NCBI GenBank assembly: GCA_047621305.1
Contig: JBLHNB010000010.1
Location: 1 to 64,000 of the forward strand
Length of the DNA: 64,000 nucleotides
Source: Colwellia_A sp047621305
Lineage (GTDB): Bacteria > Pseudomonadota > Gammaproteobacteria > Enterobacterales > Alteromonadaceae
Reading direction: 5' to 3'
Part shown: positions 54,647-63,855 of the stretch, piece by piece
Numbering within the stretch: position 1 is the first letter of the stretch
How the letters are laid out: each line of letters begins with the position of its first letter
Program-made: the position numbers and the translations under genes
Notes under the pieces: model-generated
Seen by the model: the letters and a program-made list of their open reading frames with translations, nothing else
Databases searched by the model: none
Told to the model about the DNA's origin: nothing

Positions 54647-55976
54647 AAATGGTTACTCTGTGTTTGCCACTGGCTGTAAGTGGTATTTCTTTAACTATGG
54701 AAAAGGTTATAGTGAGCTCTCCTTGAGCATATTTATTGATTTCAGCTTGCATATTTTCCTGACTTATTGCATCTAGAGGGCTGTTTTCAATTATTAATAT
54801 GTCGAGAGTATCTAATTTTGATTGCTTCACCTGAAAACGATGTATACATTTAAACTCTTTAAATAAATGAGGAAATAATTCTCCAGGAATTATCTTTCCC
54901 GATGGGGTTTTTATGATATCTAATTTACGTCCATCGACACTTTTCATTATCGGAAGAGGATTACTGCAGTCACAAGGGGTCTCAACGAGAGTTGCTCTAT
55001 CACCGTTTAAGTAACGAATAAGTGGCATGCCGTAATTATATAAATCAGTAATCGCCAGATCACCAGTCAGGCCCTTTACCGAATCTCCTTGTTCATTGAT
55101 CGTTTCAACCAGTAAATGGTCACTGTTAATATGAAGGTTACGTTGTTGGCTACATTCGGCCGACATTAACATAAATTCACGACAACCGAAGGTATCATTG
55201 ACTTGGCAATTAAATGCTTGTTGAATAATTTCTCGTTGATGAGGATATAAAGGTTCTGCCCCTGTTAAGATGGTTTTTGGCTGATATACAGGAATTTTAT
55301 GTTCTATTATAAAATTGGCTAATTCATATAATGGGTTTACATAAGAGACTATAGCTGTTGGTTTATACTGTGCAATTTCAGCTATATATTCGTGCATATT
55401 GTCTTTATTCATCGCAAATGAATTAAGCATTTTCCGATTATAAAATGCATGGTACAGATCATTTTTTAGGGATTTCAAGAAGGTTTTTTCACCGATGTCT
55501 GCTCCCCATAAGTAGAGTGTTTTCTCCCCAAGCCCAGCGCCTAACCAACCGTAACCTCTCCACATCACAGCTTCACGTCTGGTATTGCTTTCGATATTAT
55601 ATTCAAAATGAAATGGTTGCCCGGTAGAACCACCTGTAGATTTTCGAATATTATTGGTGTATTTGTTAGAAACAAATTCTTCGTAATATTGCTGAATATC
55701 CGTTTTGCTAATTAAAGGTAATGTACTAAAATCAGTTAAATTCTTTATATCTCGTATATCTGCTACACCGACTTCTTGCCATGCTCGACGATAAAATGAA
55801 GTAGTATTGTAGGCGTGAGAGAGTAATAAGGTTAATTGCTGCCATTGGTATGATTTTATTTGTTCGGCACCCCACCGAAGATGGCTTTCATATTCATCAA
55901 GGTATTTTAACATTTCTTTTTTCTTCAGCGTTTCATAAAAAGGCATTAAATAACTACGCAATATTTTCGGATACAT
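54636..55976 (-). CDS. CapK/PaaK-like adenylate-forming enzyme
   Basis: The 446-residue product belongs to the phenylacetate-CoA ligase-like group often found in capsule loci. The AMP-binding phosphate loop is KSTGGSTGQP (residues 112-121), followed by DTFGCREF and the LIRYLNGDRATL segment, with a C-terminal GKHR motif near the end (ASGKHRVTICEV). It activates a carboxylic acid, probably for transfer to a sugar or carrier; the acid cannot be told. It is between an acyltransferase gene (10-bp gap) and a glycosyltransferase gene, supporting a role in acyl decoration of the polymer. Confidence 0.82.
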   Translation of the reverse strand: MYPKILRSYLMPFYETLKKKEMLKYLDEYESHLRWGAEQIKSYQWQQLTLLLSHAYNTTSFYRRAWQEVGVADIRDIKNLTDFSTLPLISKTDIQQYYEEFVSNKYTNNIRKSTGGSTGQPFHFEYNIESNTRREAVMWRGYGWLGAGLGEKTLYLWGADIGEKTFLKSLKNDLYHAFYNRKMLNSFAMNKDNMHEYIAEIAQYKPTAIVSYVNPLYELANFIIEHKIPVYQPKTILTGAEPLYPHQREIIQQAFNCQVNDTFGCREFMLMSAECSQQRNLHINSDHLLVETINEQGDSVKGLTGDLAITDLYNYGMPLIRYLNGDRATLVETPCDCSNPLPIMKSVDGRKLDIIKTPSGKIIPGELFPHLFKEFKCIHRFQVKQSKLDTLDILIIENSPLDAISQENMQAEINKYAQGELTITFSIVKEIPLTASGKHRVTICEV

Positions 55977-55985
55977 TTTCTTTCC

Positions 55986-58007
55986 TTAGCGGTTTACTGA
56001 AGCAACGTTTGCAATTGTTTTTAAATCACCTTCACCTGAATTCAAATTTTCAGTGTTAGCTGAATGAAAAGGACTGCCACTTTTTTTTAAAAATAAGGTG
56101 CCGAGCAAAGCTGAACCTTGCTCATTTAGATGGTCATCATCTCTATATAATGGTATTCCGTCTATTTCCATTTTGCAGTCATTAGCGATACACATTATTT
56201 TATGTGGTTCTATGATAATAAGCTCAGTAAACGTTTCCTTTAAAGTTGTTAACGTTTGAGTAATCAATACGTTCTCTTGTCTTTGAATATCACAATTTAA
56301 CTTGTTATTAAAAATGTTTTTCTTAATGGTACATTTAGGGCTCTTGCCATTTAGGCTCGGAGTATCAGTAATTACAATTGGAATTGCCCCTGCCTCCACT
56401 ATGCGTTGTAACGTATAGTTAAATTGAGTATTAAAAAGTTGAATTTTTAATTTGTCATTATCGACTCTTTCATCGGTGAATATGCGACGTGTTGCAATAT
56501 CTGGCCAAGAGGCTGCCAAGACAACATAACTAAAAGAGTTTGACTGAATATGATTAAGTGCCAGTTCATTTCTATTTTTACATAAACCTGCTTTATGTAG
56601 ATTGGAACCCCACTTTAAATCAAAAATTGGTAGGCAACGATCTAAGGTATAATCTTGTGCGCTAACTTTTGAATTTTTAGCTAATACCTCAATAAAAGGC
56701 ACTAAGTGATTAGCATGCGAATCACCAAATACAAATATATCAGTATTGCTCTTTTCTTGGGTATTATCACCGAACACACAAGTGTTATTAGGAAGTTTCT
56801 CACTTTCTCTGTACGGAGAATGACATAAAGATCGTGAATCACTTGTATGGGAGTTTAAAGCTACCTCCATTTGTATAATTTCTTTGGGAAAACGTTGTTG
56901 GTAGCCGTCAAAGTTAATTCCAACTAAAGCAATAATAATAAGAGCAGCGCTAGGAATGGCATAATAGTGTAAGCCTATAGGCTTAAATCTAACTGCTTTC
57001 AAATGGCGACAAGGTTGTTCAATATATTTATATGACAAAACCGATAAAATATAAGTTAAAGAAATCGCAAAAATTTGATTGAATAATGTAAGTTCAATGG
57101 CCGTATATCTAAATAGAACCAGTATTGGCCAATGCCAAAGGTAAAGAGAGTAAGAAATATTCCCGGTATAAACCATAGGTCGATAAGACAATAGCTTGTT
57201 AACTATGCCGTTAGATGAATATATAATAAGTGCCGTGCCTATGACCGGATATAATGCGTTATAGCCGGGAAATGCAGAATGTTCGTTAAGTAATAATGCG
57301 CTGCCGATTATTAGTGTTAGCCCAAGAAGTGAGAAAAAGTGACTAATAAATTGATTGGGTTTAGGTAAATAAACCCAGCCTAATGCTAAACAGGAGCCAA
57401 CAAGTAATTCAAAAAAACGTGTAGGGAGTAAGTAATATGCGGCTCCAATAGTAACTTCAGTGCCCCATTGTGAAAAAATGGTTGCAGCAATACATCCAAC
57501 TACGGAGAATGCTATTGTCCCTTTACGGCCTAAATATCTATAGGCAACCATTAACATTAGCGGCCAAATAAAATAATATTGCTCTTCTACGGCTAATGAC
57601 CAAGTATGTAATAATGGAACTTCTGCTGAGCCGCCATCAAAATAACCGCCATGTTCACGCCAAAAGAAAAAATTACCCACATATGATACTACCCATATAA
57701 TACTTCTATAATACTTCATCAGATCTTGTGGCAGCATGATAAATGAAAATACGATGGTAGTTATCAATAGAATAAACAGTAAGACGGGCATTAGTCTTTT
57801 AATTCGGCGGCCTAAAAACCAAGCCATACTGAATTTATTTTGCTGTAAAGCGGAATAAATTATGGTAGTGATCAAAAATCCAGATATAACGAAGAATACA
57901 TCGACTCCAACGAAACCACCCGCAAATATGCTAAAACCTGCATGATTTAGTATCACTAGGAATACAGCAATTGTTCTTAAACCATCAATATCGCTTCTAT
58001 AATTCAA
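55986..58007 (-). CDS. OafA/YrhL-type acyltransferase with C-terminal SGNH domain
   Basis: The 673-residue membrane protein begins with the acyltransferase-3 domain (about ten helices in residues 8-370), marked by YRSDIDGLRTIAVFLVI with its catalytic-type His in NHAGF, and followed by an SGNH hydrolase-like domain with FVFGDSHANHLVP and the DDDHLNEQGS catalytic pair. Such proteins O-acetylate surface polysaccharides, with the SGNH domain on the periplasmic side. It is the first gene of a minus-strand operon of seven genes. Confidence 0.92.
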   Translation of the reverse strand: MNYRSDIDGLRTIAVFLVILNHAGFSIFAGGFVGVDVFFVISGFLITTIIYSALQQNKFSMAWFLGRRIKRLMPVLLFILLITTIVFSFIMLPQDLMKYYRSIIWVVSYVGNFFFWREHGGYFDGGSAEVPLLHTWSLAVEEQYYFIWPLMLMVAYRYLGRKGTIAFSVVGCIAATIFSQWGTEVTIGAAYYLLPTRFFELLVGSCLALGWVYLPKPNQFISHFFSLLGLTLIIGSALLLNEHSAFPGYNALYPVIGTALIIYSSNGIVNKLLSYRPMVYTGNISYSLYLWHWPILVLFRYTAIELTLFNQIFAISLTYILSVLSYKYIEQPCRHLKAVRFKPIGLHYYAIPSAALIIIALVGINFDGYQQRFPKEIIQMEVALNSHTSDSRSLCHSPYRESEKLPNNTCVFGDNTQEKSNTDIFVFGDSHANHLVPFIEVLAKNSKVSAQDYTLDRCLPIFDLKWGSNLHKAGLCKNRNELALNHIQSNSFSYVVLAASWPDIATRRIFTDERVDNDKLKIQLFNTQFNYTLQRIVEAGAIPIVITDTPSLNGKSPKCTIKKNIFNNKLNCDIQRQENVLITQTLTTLKETFTELIIIEPHKIMCIANDCKMEIDGIPLYRDDDHLNEQGSALLGTLFLKKSGSPFHSANTENLNSGEGDLKTIANVASVNR

Positions 58008-58328
58008 TGTTCTATCCTGTTTTAAAAAATTTCAGTGGCGCAATTGTCGTTATATATAACACAGTTTTATTTTAGGTCTGAAATGATAAGACATCTGCGA
58101 TGTCATAAGAAGATAATTTTGTAAATAATGAGAAAACTTCTAAATTCATTGCTGATTTTCGGTTAAGTAATTTATCACTTTGTGGTAATATTTTGAATAT
58201 AATAGAGCTATTATTTGACCCTCCAAAGTAAATAGTCAGGTAAGTTGGCTTTTTCTTTATCAACTGGACGATATCTTATGCAATTTGTACTAAATGATTG
58301 AGCCGTTATTTATCTTTAAGGATTTGTT
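58008..58328. promoter_or_regulatory. Divergent promoter region between acyltransferase and flippase
   Basis: This 321-bp gap separates the divergent operons. AAGGA at 58318-58322 is the ribosome binding site of the flippase gene, whose start is TTG. A weak GG-N10-GC pattern near 58213-58226 on the minus strand is too far from consensus to call. A 63-codon minus-strand frame here has a TTG start and no support. Confidence 0.45.
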
Positions 58329-59843
58329 TTGAGTTTAGCAAAAAAACTATTCTCCGGTTCTGCAATTAGAGTCACGCATCTTTTATTAGAGATATTAGTG
58401 GGCTTTTTGTTAATGCCATTTTTAATTTCTCAACTAACTGAACAATGGTATGGACTTTGGATATTAGTTGGTAGTATTACAGGTTTTTTTACATTATTAA
58501 CGTTAGGCCTGTCATCTGCCGTGCAACGTTTCTTATCGTATGAGATTTCCTCTCAAAACTATACAGAATATCGAAAAACAATCAGTTCATCATTAGTGGT
58601 GTTCGGCTTTGCTGCAGGTTTATGTCTGTTGATTTCTTGGGTAATCTCGATGTCGACTAGTTATTATGTTGAGGACGTCGAACTTGAACGGTCGTTTTCA
58701 ATCCTTATTCTACTTGTCGGTGCCAATTTCTCCATAAAGTTTTTTTCAACACCCTTTGTAGCAGCACTTACTGCTGAGTTTAAATTCGTTTTGGTAAGTA
58801 GCATTGAAATAGCTGGGTTTGTTATCAAGTCATTATTAACCGTATATTTTGTTACTGAAGGGTATGGTGTTATTTCGATTGGTATGGCTCTACTTATTGG
58901 TGAGGCAATCGCAAATTTATGTATTGCTATAATAGCTTTTACAAGAATTAAAGCGTTTCAGTTTCGATTGGCTTTTGTGGATCGTGCAAAGTTATTGGAG
59001 TTGTATAAATTTGGTCTAAATTCCTTTATTGCGACACTTGGTACGATGTTACGCTTTCCCATTGGAAACGTAGTCATTTCGGTGTTTCTGGGTCTATCCT
59101 CTGTGACTATTTATAGTATTCCTGTACGGCTACTAAACTATGCTGATGCATTTATTGTGACTAGTATCGGTGTTTTGCAACCATATTTCACTAAATTATA
59201 TGCAGAGGGGAAAACAGAAGAATTAAAAAATAAGTTTTTCTTTGCCAATGCTATCTCATTTGGATTAGGCGGTCTTCTTGCTGGAGGCCTTTTTGTTTTT
59301 GGTGTTGATTTTATCGAATTGTGGGTAGGAGACTATAAAGAAACGAGGTGGTTAACTTATATTTTGCCCTTTAGCCTGATGTTCGGTATTAGTCAGCATC
59401 CAAGTATAATGATCCTCTATACATTGGGGAAACATAAATATTACGCCATACAGAACCTATTGGAAGCTTTGGTTAATGTAGCTCTGGGACTTGTGCTTAT
59501 TCAGTGGTTTGGTATTCCCGGTGTTGCTCTAGGCGTAGTATTGCCTATGTTAGTTACTAAAGTATGGTTATTGCCAAAATATGTATGTAAGCAACTTGAA
59601 ACGTCATTTCGCTCATATTTCAGTGCTATGTTAAAAGTCTATTTTTTTGTTATTAGTTACTCGTCGTTTTGGTTATATTTCGATATTAAAATTAAGGACT
59701 GGATGGATTTGATTCTTTGGGCACTGGTTTATGGAGGTGGTTATTTTGTATTATATATTTATTTTATCGCCGATCGTAGTTTTAGGTTACATTTTCGGGA
59801 TTTAATATTTGTCAGAATTTTAAAGAAACACAAACCTTCTTGA
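58329..59843 (+). CDS. Polysaccharide flippase (Wzx/oligosaccharide flippase family)
   Basis: The 504-residue protein is very hydrophobic, with 12 to 14 membrane helices, and begins SLAKKLFSGSAIRVTHLLLE, typical of Wzx-type transporters of the MOP superfamily. It moves the lipid-linked repeat unit to the periplasm. The start is TTG with AAGGA six bases upstream. It is followed 83 bp later by the NRPS gene in the same direction. A Wzy polymerase is not visible in the window. Confidence 0.88.
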   Translation: MSLAKKLFSGSAIRVTHLLLEILVGFLLMPFLISQLTEQWYGLWILVGSITGFFTLLTLGLSSAVQRFLSYEISSQNYTEYRKTISSSLVVFGFAAGLCLLISWVISMSTSYYVEDVELERSFSILILLVGANFSIKFFSTPFVAALTAEFKFVLVSSIEIAGFVIKSLLTVYFVTEGYGVISIGMALLIGEAIANLCIAIIAFTRIKAFQFRLAFVDRAKLLELYKFGLNSFIATLGTMLRFPIGNVVISVFLGLSSVTIYSIPVRLLNYADAFIVTSIGVLQPYFTKLYAEGKTEELKNKFFFANAISFGLGGLLAGGLFVFGVDFIELWVGDYKETRWLTYILPFSLMFGISQHPSIMILYTLGKHKYYAIQNLLEALVNVALGLVLIQWFGIPGVALGVVLPMLVTKVWLLPKYVCKQLETSFRSYFSAMLKVYFFVISYSSFWLYFDIKIKDWMDLILWALVYGGGYFVLYIYFIADRSFRLHFRDLIFVRILKKHKPS

Positions 59844-59926
59844 AAGTTTGAAAGAAAATAATTATTTTCTTTCAATGTTCAATGTTTAGGTAAGTATCAA
59901 TTAATTAATTAGGTAAGAGCCGCCGT

Positions 59927-62900
59927 ATGAAATTTCACTTGTCTCCTATTCAACAAGGCATGTATGTCAGTAGTCTTTCATATCCCAATGAAGGGATTGA
60001 TATCGAACAAATTATTATCGAATTCGATGAGGAAGTTGATGTTTTAACACTGCAAAAATGTTGGCAGAACGGAGTAGATAATTTTGATATTTTAAGAGCG
60101 GCTATTATTCAAGACGATGAATCCATACCTGTTCACTCTATTCAAAAAAGCGTCGAACTTAAAATCAGTTCACATGATTGGTCCAGCAAAGATAAAAATG
60201 GCCTAAATGAAGCTTTAGAGCTGTTTTTAATAGAAGATCGAGCGCGAGGCTTTGATTTGAGTTGTCCACCTCTAATGCGACTCAATTTAATCAAGATTAC
60301 AAATAATCACAGTTATTTGATATGGACATTTCATCATATTATTTTAGATGGTCGTTCTTTTAATTTGGTCCTAAACGAAGTTTTTGATCAATATGACCAA
60401 ATTGAAAATATTAAAACTCATAAAGCGCCTTCTTTTAGAGAATATATTAAGTGGGTCGATGACTTATCGCTAGATAATTTCGACAGTTTTTGGCGTAATT
60501 ATCTACAAGGGTTTACTGTCAAAAGTAAATTGCCGACCTGCAGCTACGAAGTTAAGTCGAAGGCTATTAGATATGGTGAAGTAGAAGCTTTTCTTAATAA
60601 AAACTTAACCTCACAATTGCAGGCATTTTCATTAACGAACAATGTGACCATGAATACGTTATTGCAAGGAGCATGGTCAATATTACTACATAGGCATTCT
60701 GGAGAGAGTGATATAGTTTTTGCAAATACAAAAACAACTCGTAGTGCAAGTATTCCTGGAGCGAGTAATGCTGTTGGTATTTTTTTAGCAACACTTCCTT
60801 TACGCGTGAACTTTTTTGGAAAGACACGAATCAAAGACGTACTTAAGGGGTTACGTGAAGACTGGGTAGCGATAAGGCCATATGAACAATCCTCAATTGC
60901 TGATATTGCCAAATGGAGTGATGTAGATAAATCTCAAGGAATATTTGATTCATTAGTTTTATTTGAAAGTTATCAATTTGAACAAGTATTAAAGGAAAGC
61001 AGCTCTTCTTGGAATAACCGACAAATTAGTTTGAGGGAGTGTACTAATTTTACATTAGCTTTATTGGGTTATGGCGGCGAAGAATTAAGATTGAAATTGG
61101 AGTTCGATAGTCGGAAATATGGAATCGACTTCTCTCTTCGATTGTTAAAACAAGTAGAAAATATCCTGCAAGCTTTTGTTTCAGATGTGACTTATGTTGA
61201 CGATATAGATTTATTGACGGAAGAAGAAAATAGTCAATTAGCACAGTGGAACCATACTGAAGAAAAATATGATAATACAGTTAGTGTTTATCATTTATTT
61301 TATCAACAACAACAGAATAATCCTGCTGCAATTTCCTTTAGGAGCTCAGCTGAGTGTTTATCCTATTGCGAATTGAATCAAAAAGTGGAACACCTAGCAA
61401 CTTACTTACAAATACACGGGATAGACAATAATTGTCGTGTAGGTATTAATATGAATCGCGACTCAGCAATGATAGTCGCGCTTTTGGCCGTTTGGAAAAT
61501 AGGTGCTACCTATATACCACTAGACCCTGCTTTTCCTGCTGATAGATTGTTGTACATGGTTGAGGACTCAACACTTAGTATTATTCTAAGAAGTGATAAA
61601 GAAGATAATATTTTTATTGGATCAGACATTACAATAATTGATGTGAACGAAGCTTTAACATCAACTATTAATCAGCCTTATATCGAAAATACTTACGATC
61701 CAAAATCCGTTGCATATATTTTATATACCTCTGGATCGACAGGAAAACCTAAGGGTGTACAAATAAGTAACATTGCTTTTAGCAATTTTATTTGTTCCAT
61801 GAGGAAAAAACCAGGAATAACAGCTCAAGATAAATTATTAGCGATAACTACACTTTCTTTTGATATTGCAGGGCTGGAAATATTTTTACCTCTGATTGCC
61901 GGGGCAGAGCTTATTCTAGCAAACAAGGAACAAGCCGCAGACGGTAGAAAACTACTGCAAATGATCAACGAATTTAACCCTACAGTTATGCAAGCGACGC
62001 CGGCCACTTGGCGGATGCTAATTGATACAGGTTTACGTGACCAAAAGAATCTCAAAGTACTCTGTGGTGGTGAAGCGCTAAGCCTTGATTTAGCTCATGC
62101 GTTAAATGAACAAGTTGGTCAGTTATGGAATATGTATGGTCCTACAGAAACCTGTGTATGGTCAACAGTAAATTTAATTTCATCAAACACAGGAAAAATA
62201 ACGATAGGTAAAGCGATCGGCAATACAGAGCTTTTTCTAGTTGATGAACATATGTCAGAAGTGCCAATAGGTAGTGTTGGTGAATTACTTATTGGTGGCG
62301 ATGGTGTTGCAGTAGGTTATCTAAATCGACCGGAACTTAATAAAGATGTCTTCGTTTATCATAACAATAAAAAGGTATATAAGACCGGTGATTTAGCTAA
62401 GTTTAGTGAGTATGGTGATTTAGAGTGCCTAGGCAGGAAAGATAACCAAGTAAAAATTAGAGGATTTAGAATAGAGCTTGGCGAAATAGAGGAAGTGCTG
62501 GTTAAGCATGTTAGTGTCGCATTGTCTGCTGTTATCGTAGACGACAATAACGTAGATAAACGCCTAATTGCTTTTGTTGAGTTAAATTCAGCACAAAACC
62601 ACCAAGAAATAGTGGACCAATTACTACAGTTGGCAAAAAATAACTTACCATATTATATGGTTCCTGCTCTTATTTTAGTGAAAGATACGTTGCCATTAAC
62701 GCCGAACAATAAAGTTGATAGAAAAGCGCTAGCCAAGGATAAAATTGATATTCAGGCAATTACTGTCAGCTCAATTTTTGTTGAACCAGATACAATTGAT
62801 GAAATATTAATGCATCAATTATGGCAGCATGTATTAAAGTTAGATAAAATTTCAATACACGACAATTTCTTTGATATTGGGGGCGACTCTTTATCGGCCG

Positions 62901-63793
62901 TAATGTTGCTAGTTAATATAGAAGAGGCTTTTAAAGTAAACTTACCACTACCGTCATTAATTGAAAATAACAGCATAGCTAGATTGGCTGTGCATGTTAG
63001 AACATTTGTCCATAAAGCCCAACCTGTGATTACAGAGTTAAAAAAAGGTAGTGAATTAAGTTCTAATATATTTTGTATTCCAGGTGCAGCAGGTAACGCA
63101 ATGGCTCTTTATAACTTTGCTCAAGAGTTTGACGAGGGATATAATATAATAGGGCTAGAACTTAATGCAAATGGGAAAGATATTGTAGCAGTAACCTCGT
63201 TGGCAAGAATGTTACATAGCGTGATTAAGGAGCAGCAACCAGTAGGTCCGTATAAGCTAATAGGGCTTTGTTTTGGCAGTTTAATTACTATCGAGTTAGC
63301 TCGACTGTTTGAGCAGGCAAGTGATGAAATAGAATTACTTGTTTTACTAGATCCTCCAAAATTAAAGTTTAACAAGTCACTAAGTTTCTATTACAAGATA
63401 CTGAGTTCTCAATTGGCTCGTATTGGCCGAGAAGGACCTATGCCTATTGCTCGTGCTGTTTACCAAAAAATAGCGAAAAAGTATATTAAGTCAGAATGTA
63501 TCGAAAGTGAACCAGCTAACACTAATCAAATAATTGCTAATTATGACCGTTTAAGGGATTTACGTATTTCAGAGTCACTAAAATATATACCGAGTACTTA
63601 TTCGAATAAAGCTATTTTATGCTATGTCGAAACAGGCGGAGTATTAGATTTATTAATGTGTAAAGAAAGTTGGAATTCAATCATTAGCAAGAAAAATAGA
63701 GAGATACATCATGTCGAAGGGTCTCATGGTGACTTTTTTCTAAAACCTTACAGTCATAATCTGGCTAAAATTATTAAAGCCAAGTGTAATTAA
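59927..63793 (+). CDS. Single-module non-ribosomal peptide synthetase (C-A-PCP-TE)
   Basis: The 1288-residue protein has a condensation domain (about residues 1-430) with HHIILDG (residues 136-142); an adenylation domain (about 450-930) with YTSGSTGKPKG (from residue 600), YGPTET, YKTGDL and NNKVDRK; a carrier domain with S988 in IGGDSLS as the phosphopantetheine site; and a thioesterase domain (about 1050-1280) with GLCFGS, where C1115 replaces the usual Ser, and a late HVEGSHGDFF. All core motifs look intact. The specificity positions read D-I-L-Q-C-G-M-V-W-K, close to a glycine code. It may couple an amino acid to a sugar or acyl acceptor of the polymer. A phosphopantetheinyl transferase must come from elsewhere. 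Confidence 0.9.
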   Translation: MKFHLSPIQQGMYVSSLSYPNEGIDIEQIIIEFDEEVDVLTLQKCWQNGVDNFDILRAAIIQDDESIPVHSIQKSVELKISSHDWSSKDKNGLNEALELFLIEDRARGFDLSCPPLMRLNLIKITNNHSYLIWTFHHIILDGRSFNLVLNEVFDQYDQIENIKTHKAPSFREYIKWVDDLSLDNFDSFWRNYLQGFTVKSKLPTCSYEVKSKAIRYGEVEAFLNKNLTSQLQAFSLTNNVTMNTLLQGAWSILLHRHSGESDIVFANTKTTRSASIPGASNAVGIFLATLPLRVNFFGKTRIKDVLKGLREDWVAIRPYEQSSIADIAKWSDVDKSQGIFDSLVLFESYQFEQVLKESSSSWNNRQISLRECTNFTLALLGYGGEELRLKLEFDSRKYGIDFSLRLLKQVENILQAFVSDVTYVDDIDLLTEEENSQLAQWNHTEEKYDNTVSVYHLFYQQQQNNPAAISFRSSAECLSYCELNQKVEHLATYLQIHGIDNNCRVGINMNRDSAMIVALLAVWKIGATYIPLDPAFPADRLLYMVEDSTLSIILRSDKEDNIFIGSDITIIDVNEALTSTINQPYIENTYDPKSVAYILYTSGSTGKPKGVQISNIAFSNFICSMRKKPGITAQDKLLAITTLSFDIAGLEIFLPLIAGAELILANKEQAADGRKLLQMINEFNPTVMQATPATWRMLIDTGLRDQKNLKVLCGGEALSLDLAHALNEQVGQLWNMYGPTETCVWSTVNLISSNTGKITIGKAIGNTELFLVDEHMSEVPIGSVGELLIGGDGVAVGYLNRPELNKDVFVYHNNKKVYKTGDLAKFSEYGDLECLGRKDNQVKIRGFRIELGEIEEVLVKHVSVALSAVIVDDNNVDKRLIAFVELNSAQNHQEIVDQLLQLAKNNLPYYMVPALILVKDTLPLTPNNKVDRKALAKDKIDIQAITVSSIFVEPDTIDEILMHQLWQHVLKLDKISIHDNFFDIGGDSLSAVMLLVNIEEAFKVNLPLPSLIENNSIARLAVHVRTFVHKAQPVITELKKGSELSSNIFCIPGAAGNAMALYNFAQEFDEGYNIIGLELNANGKDIVAVTSLARMLHSVIKEQQPVGPYKLIGLCFGSLITIELARLFEQASDEIELLVLLDPPKLKFNKSLSFYYKILSSQLARIGREGPMPIARAVYQKIAKKYIKSECIESEPANTNQIIANYDRLRDLRISESLKYIPSTYSNKAILCYVETGGVLDLLMCKESWNSIISKKNREIHHVEGSHGDFFLKPYSHNLAKIIKAKCN

Positions 63794-63809
63794 GTATCAT
63801 CATGTTTAT

Positions 63810-63844
63810 GTCACCCACTTTAGTGTTCCATCAAAATGGGTGAC
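63810..63844. terminator. Inverted repeat between convergent genes
   Basis: GTCACCCA (63810-63817) and TGGGTGAC (63837-63844) are perfect 8-bp arms with a 19-base loop, between the NRPS gene and the convergent partial gene. There is no strong T tract directly after it. It may act as a weak bidirectional terminator. Confidence 0.4.
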
Positions 63845-63855
63845 TGACTCGATAG

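Noticed and set aside
58211..58228. GG-N10-GC pattern on the minus strand upstream of the acyltransferase gene
   Set aside because: Several conserved positions of the -24 element are wrong and the distance to the gene is about 200 bp; chance is likely.
58072..58263. 63-codon minus-strand frame upstream of the acyltransferase gene
   Set aside because: It starts with TTG, has no ribosome binding site and no recognisable family; it lies in a divergent promoter region.
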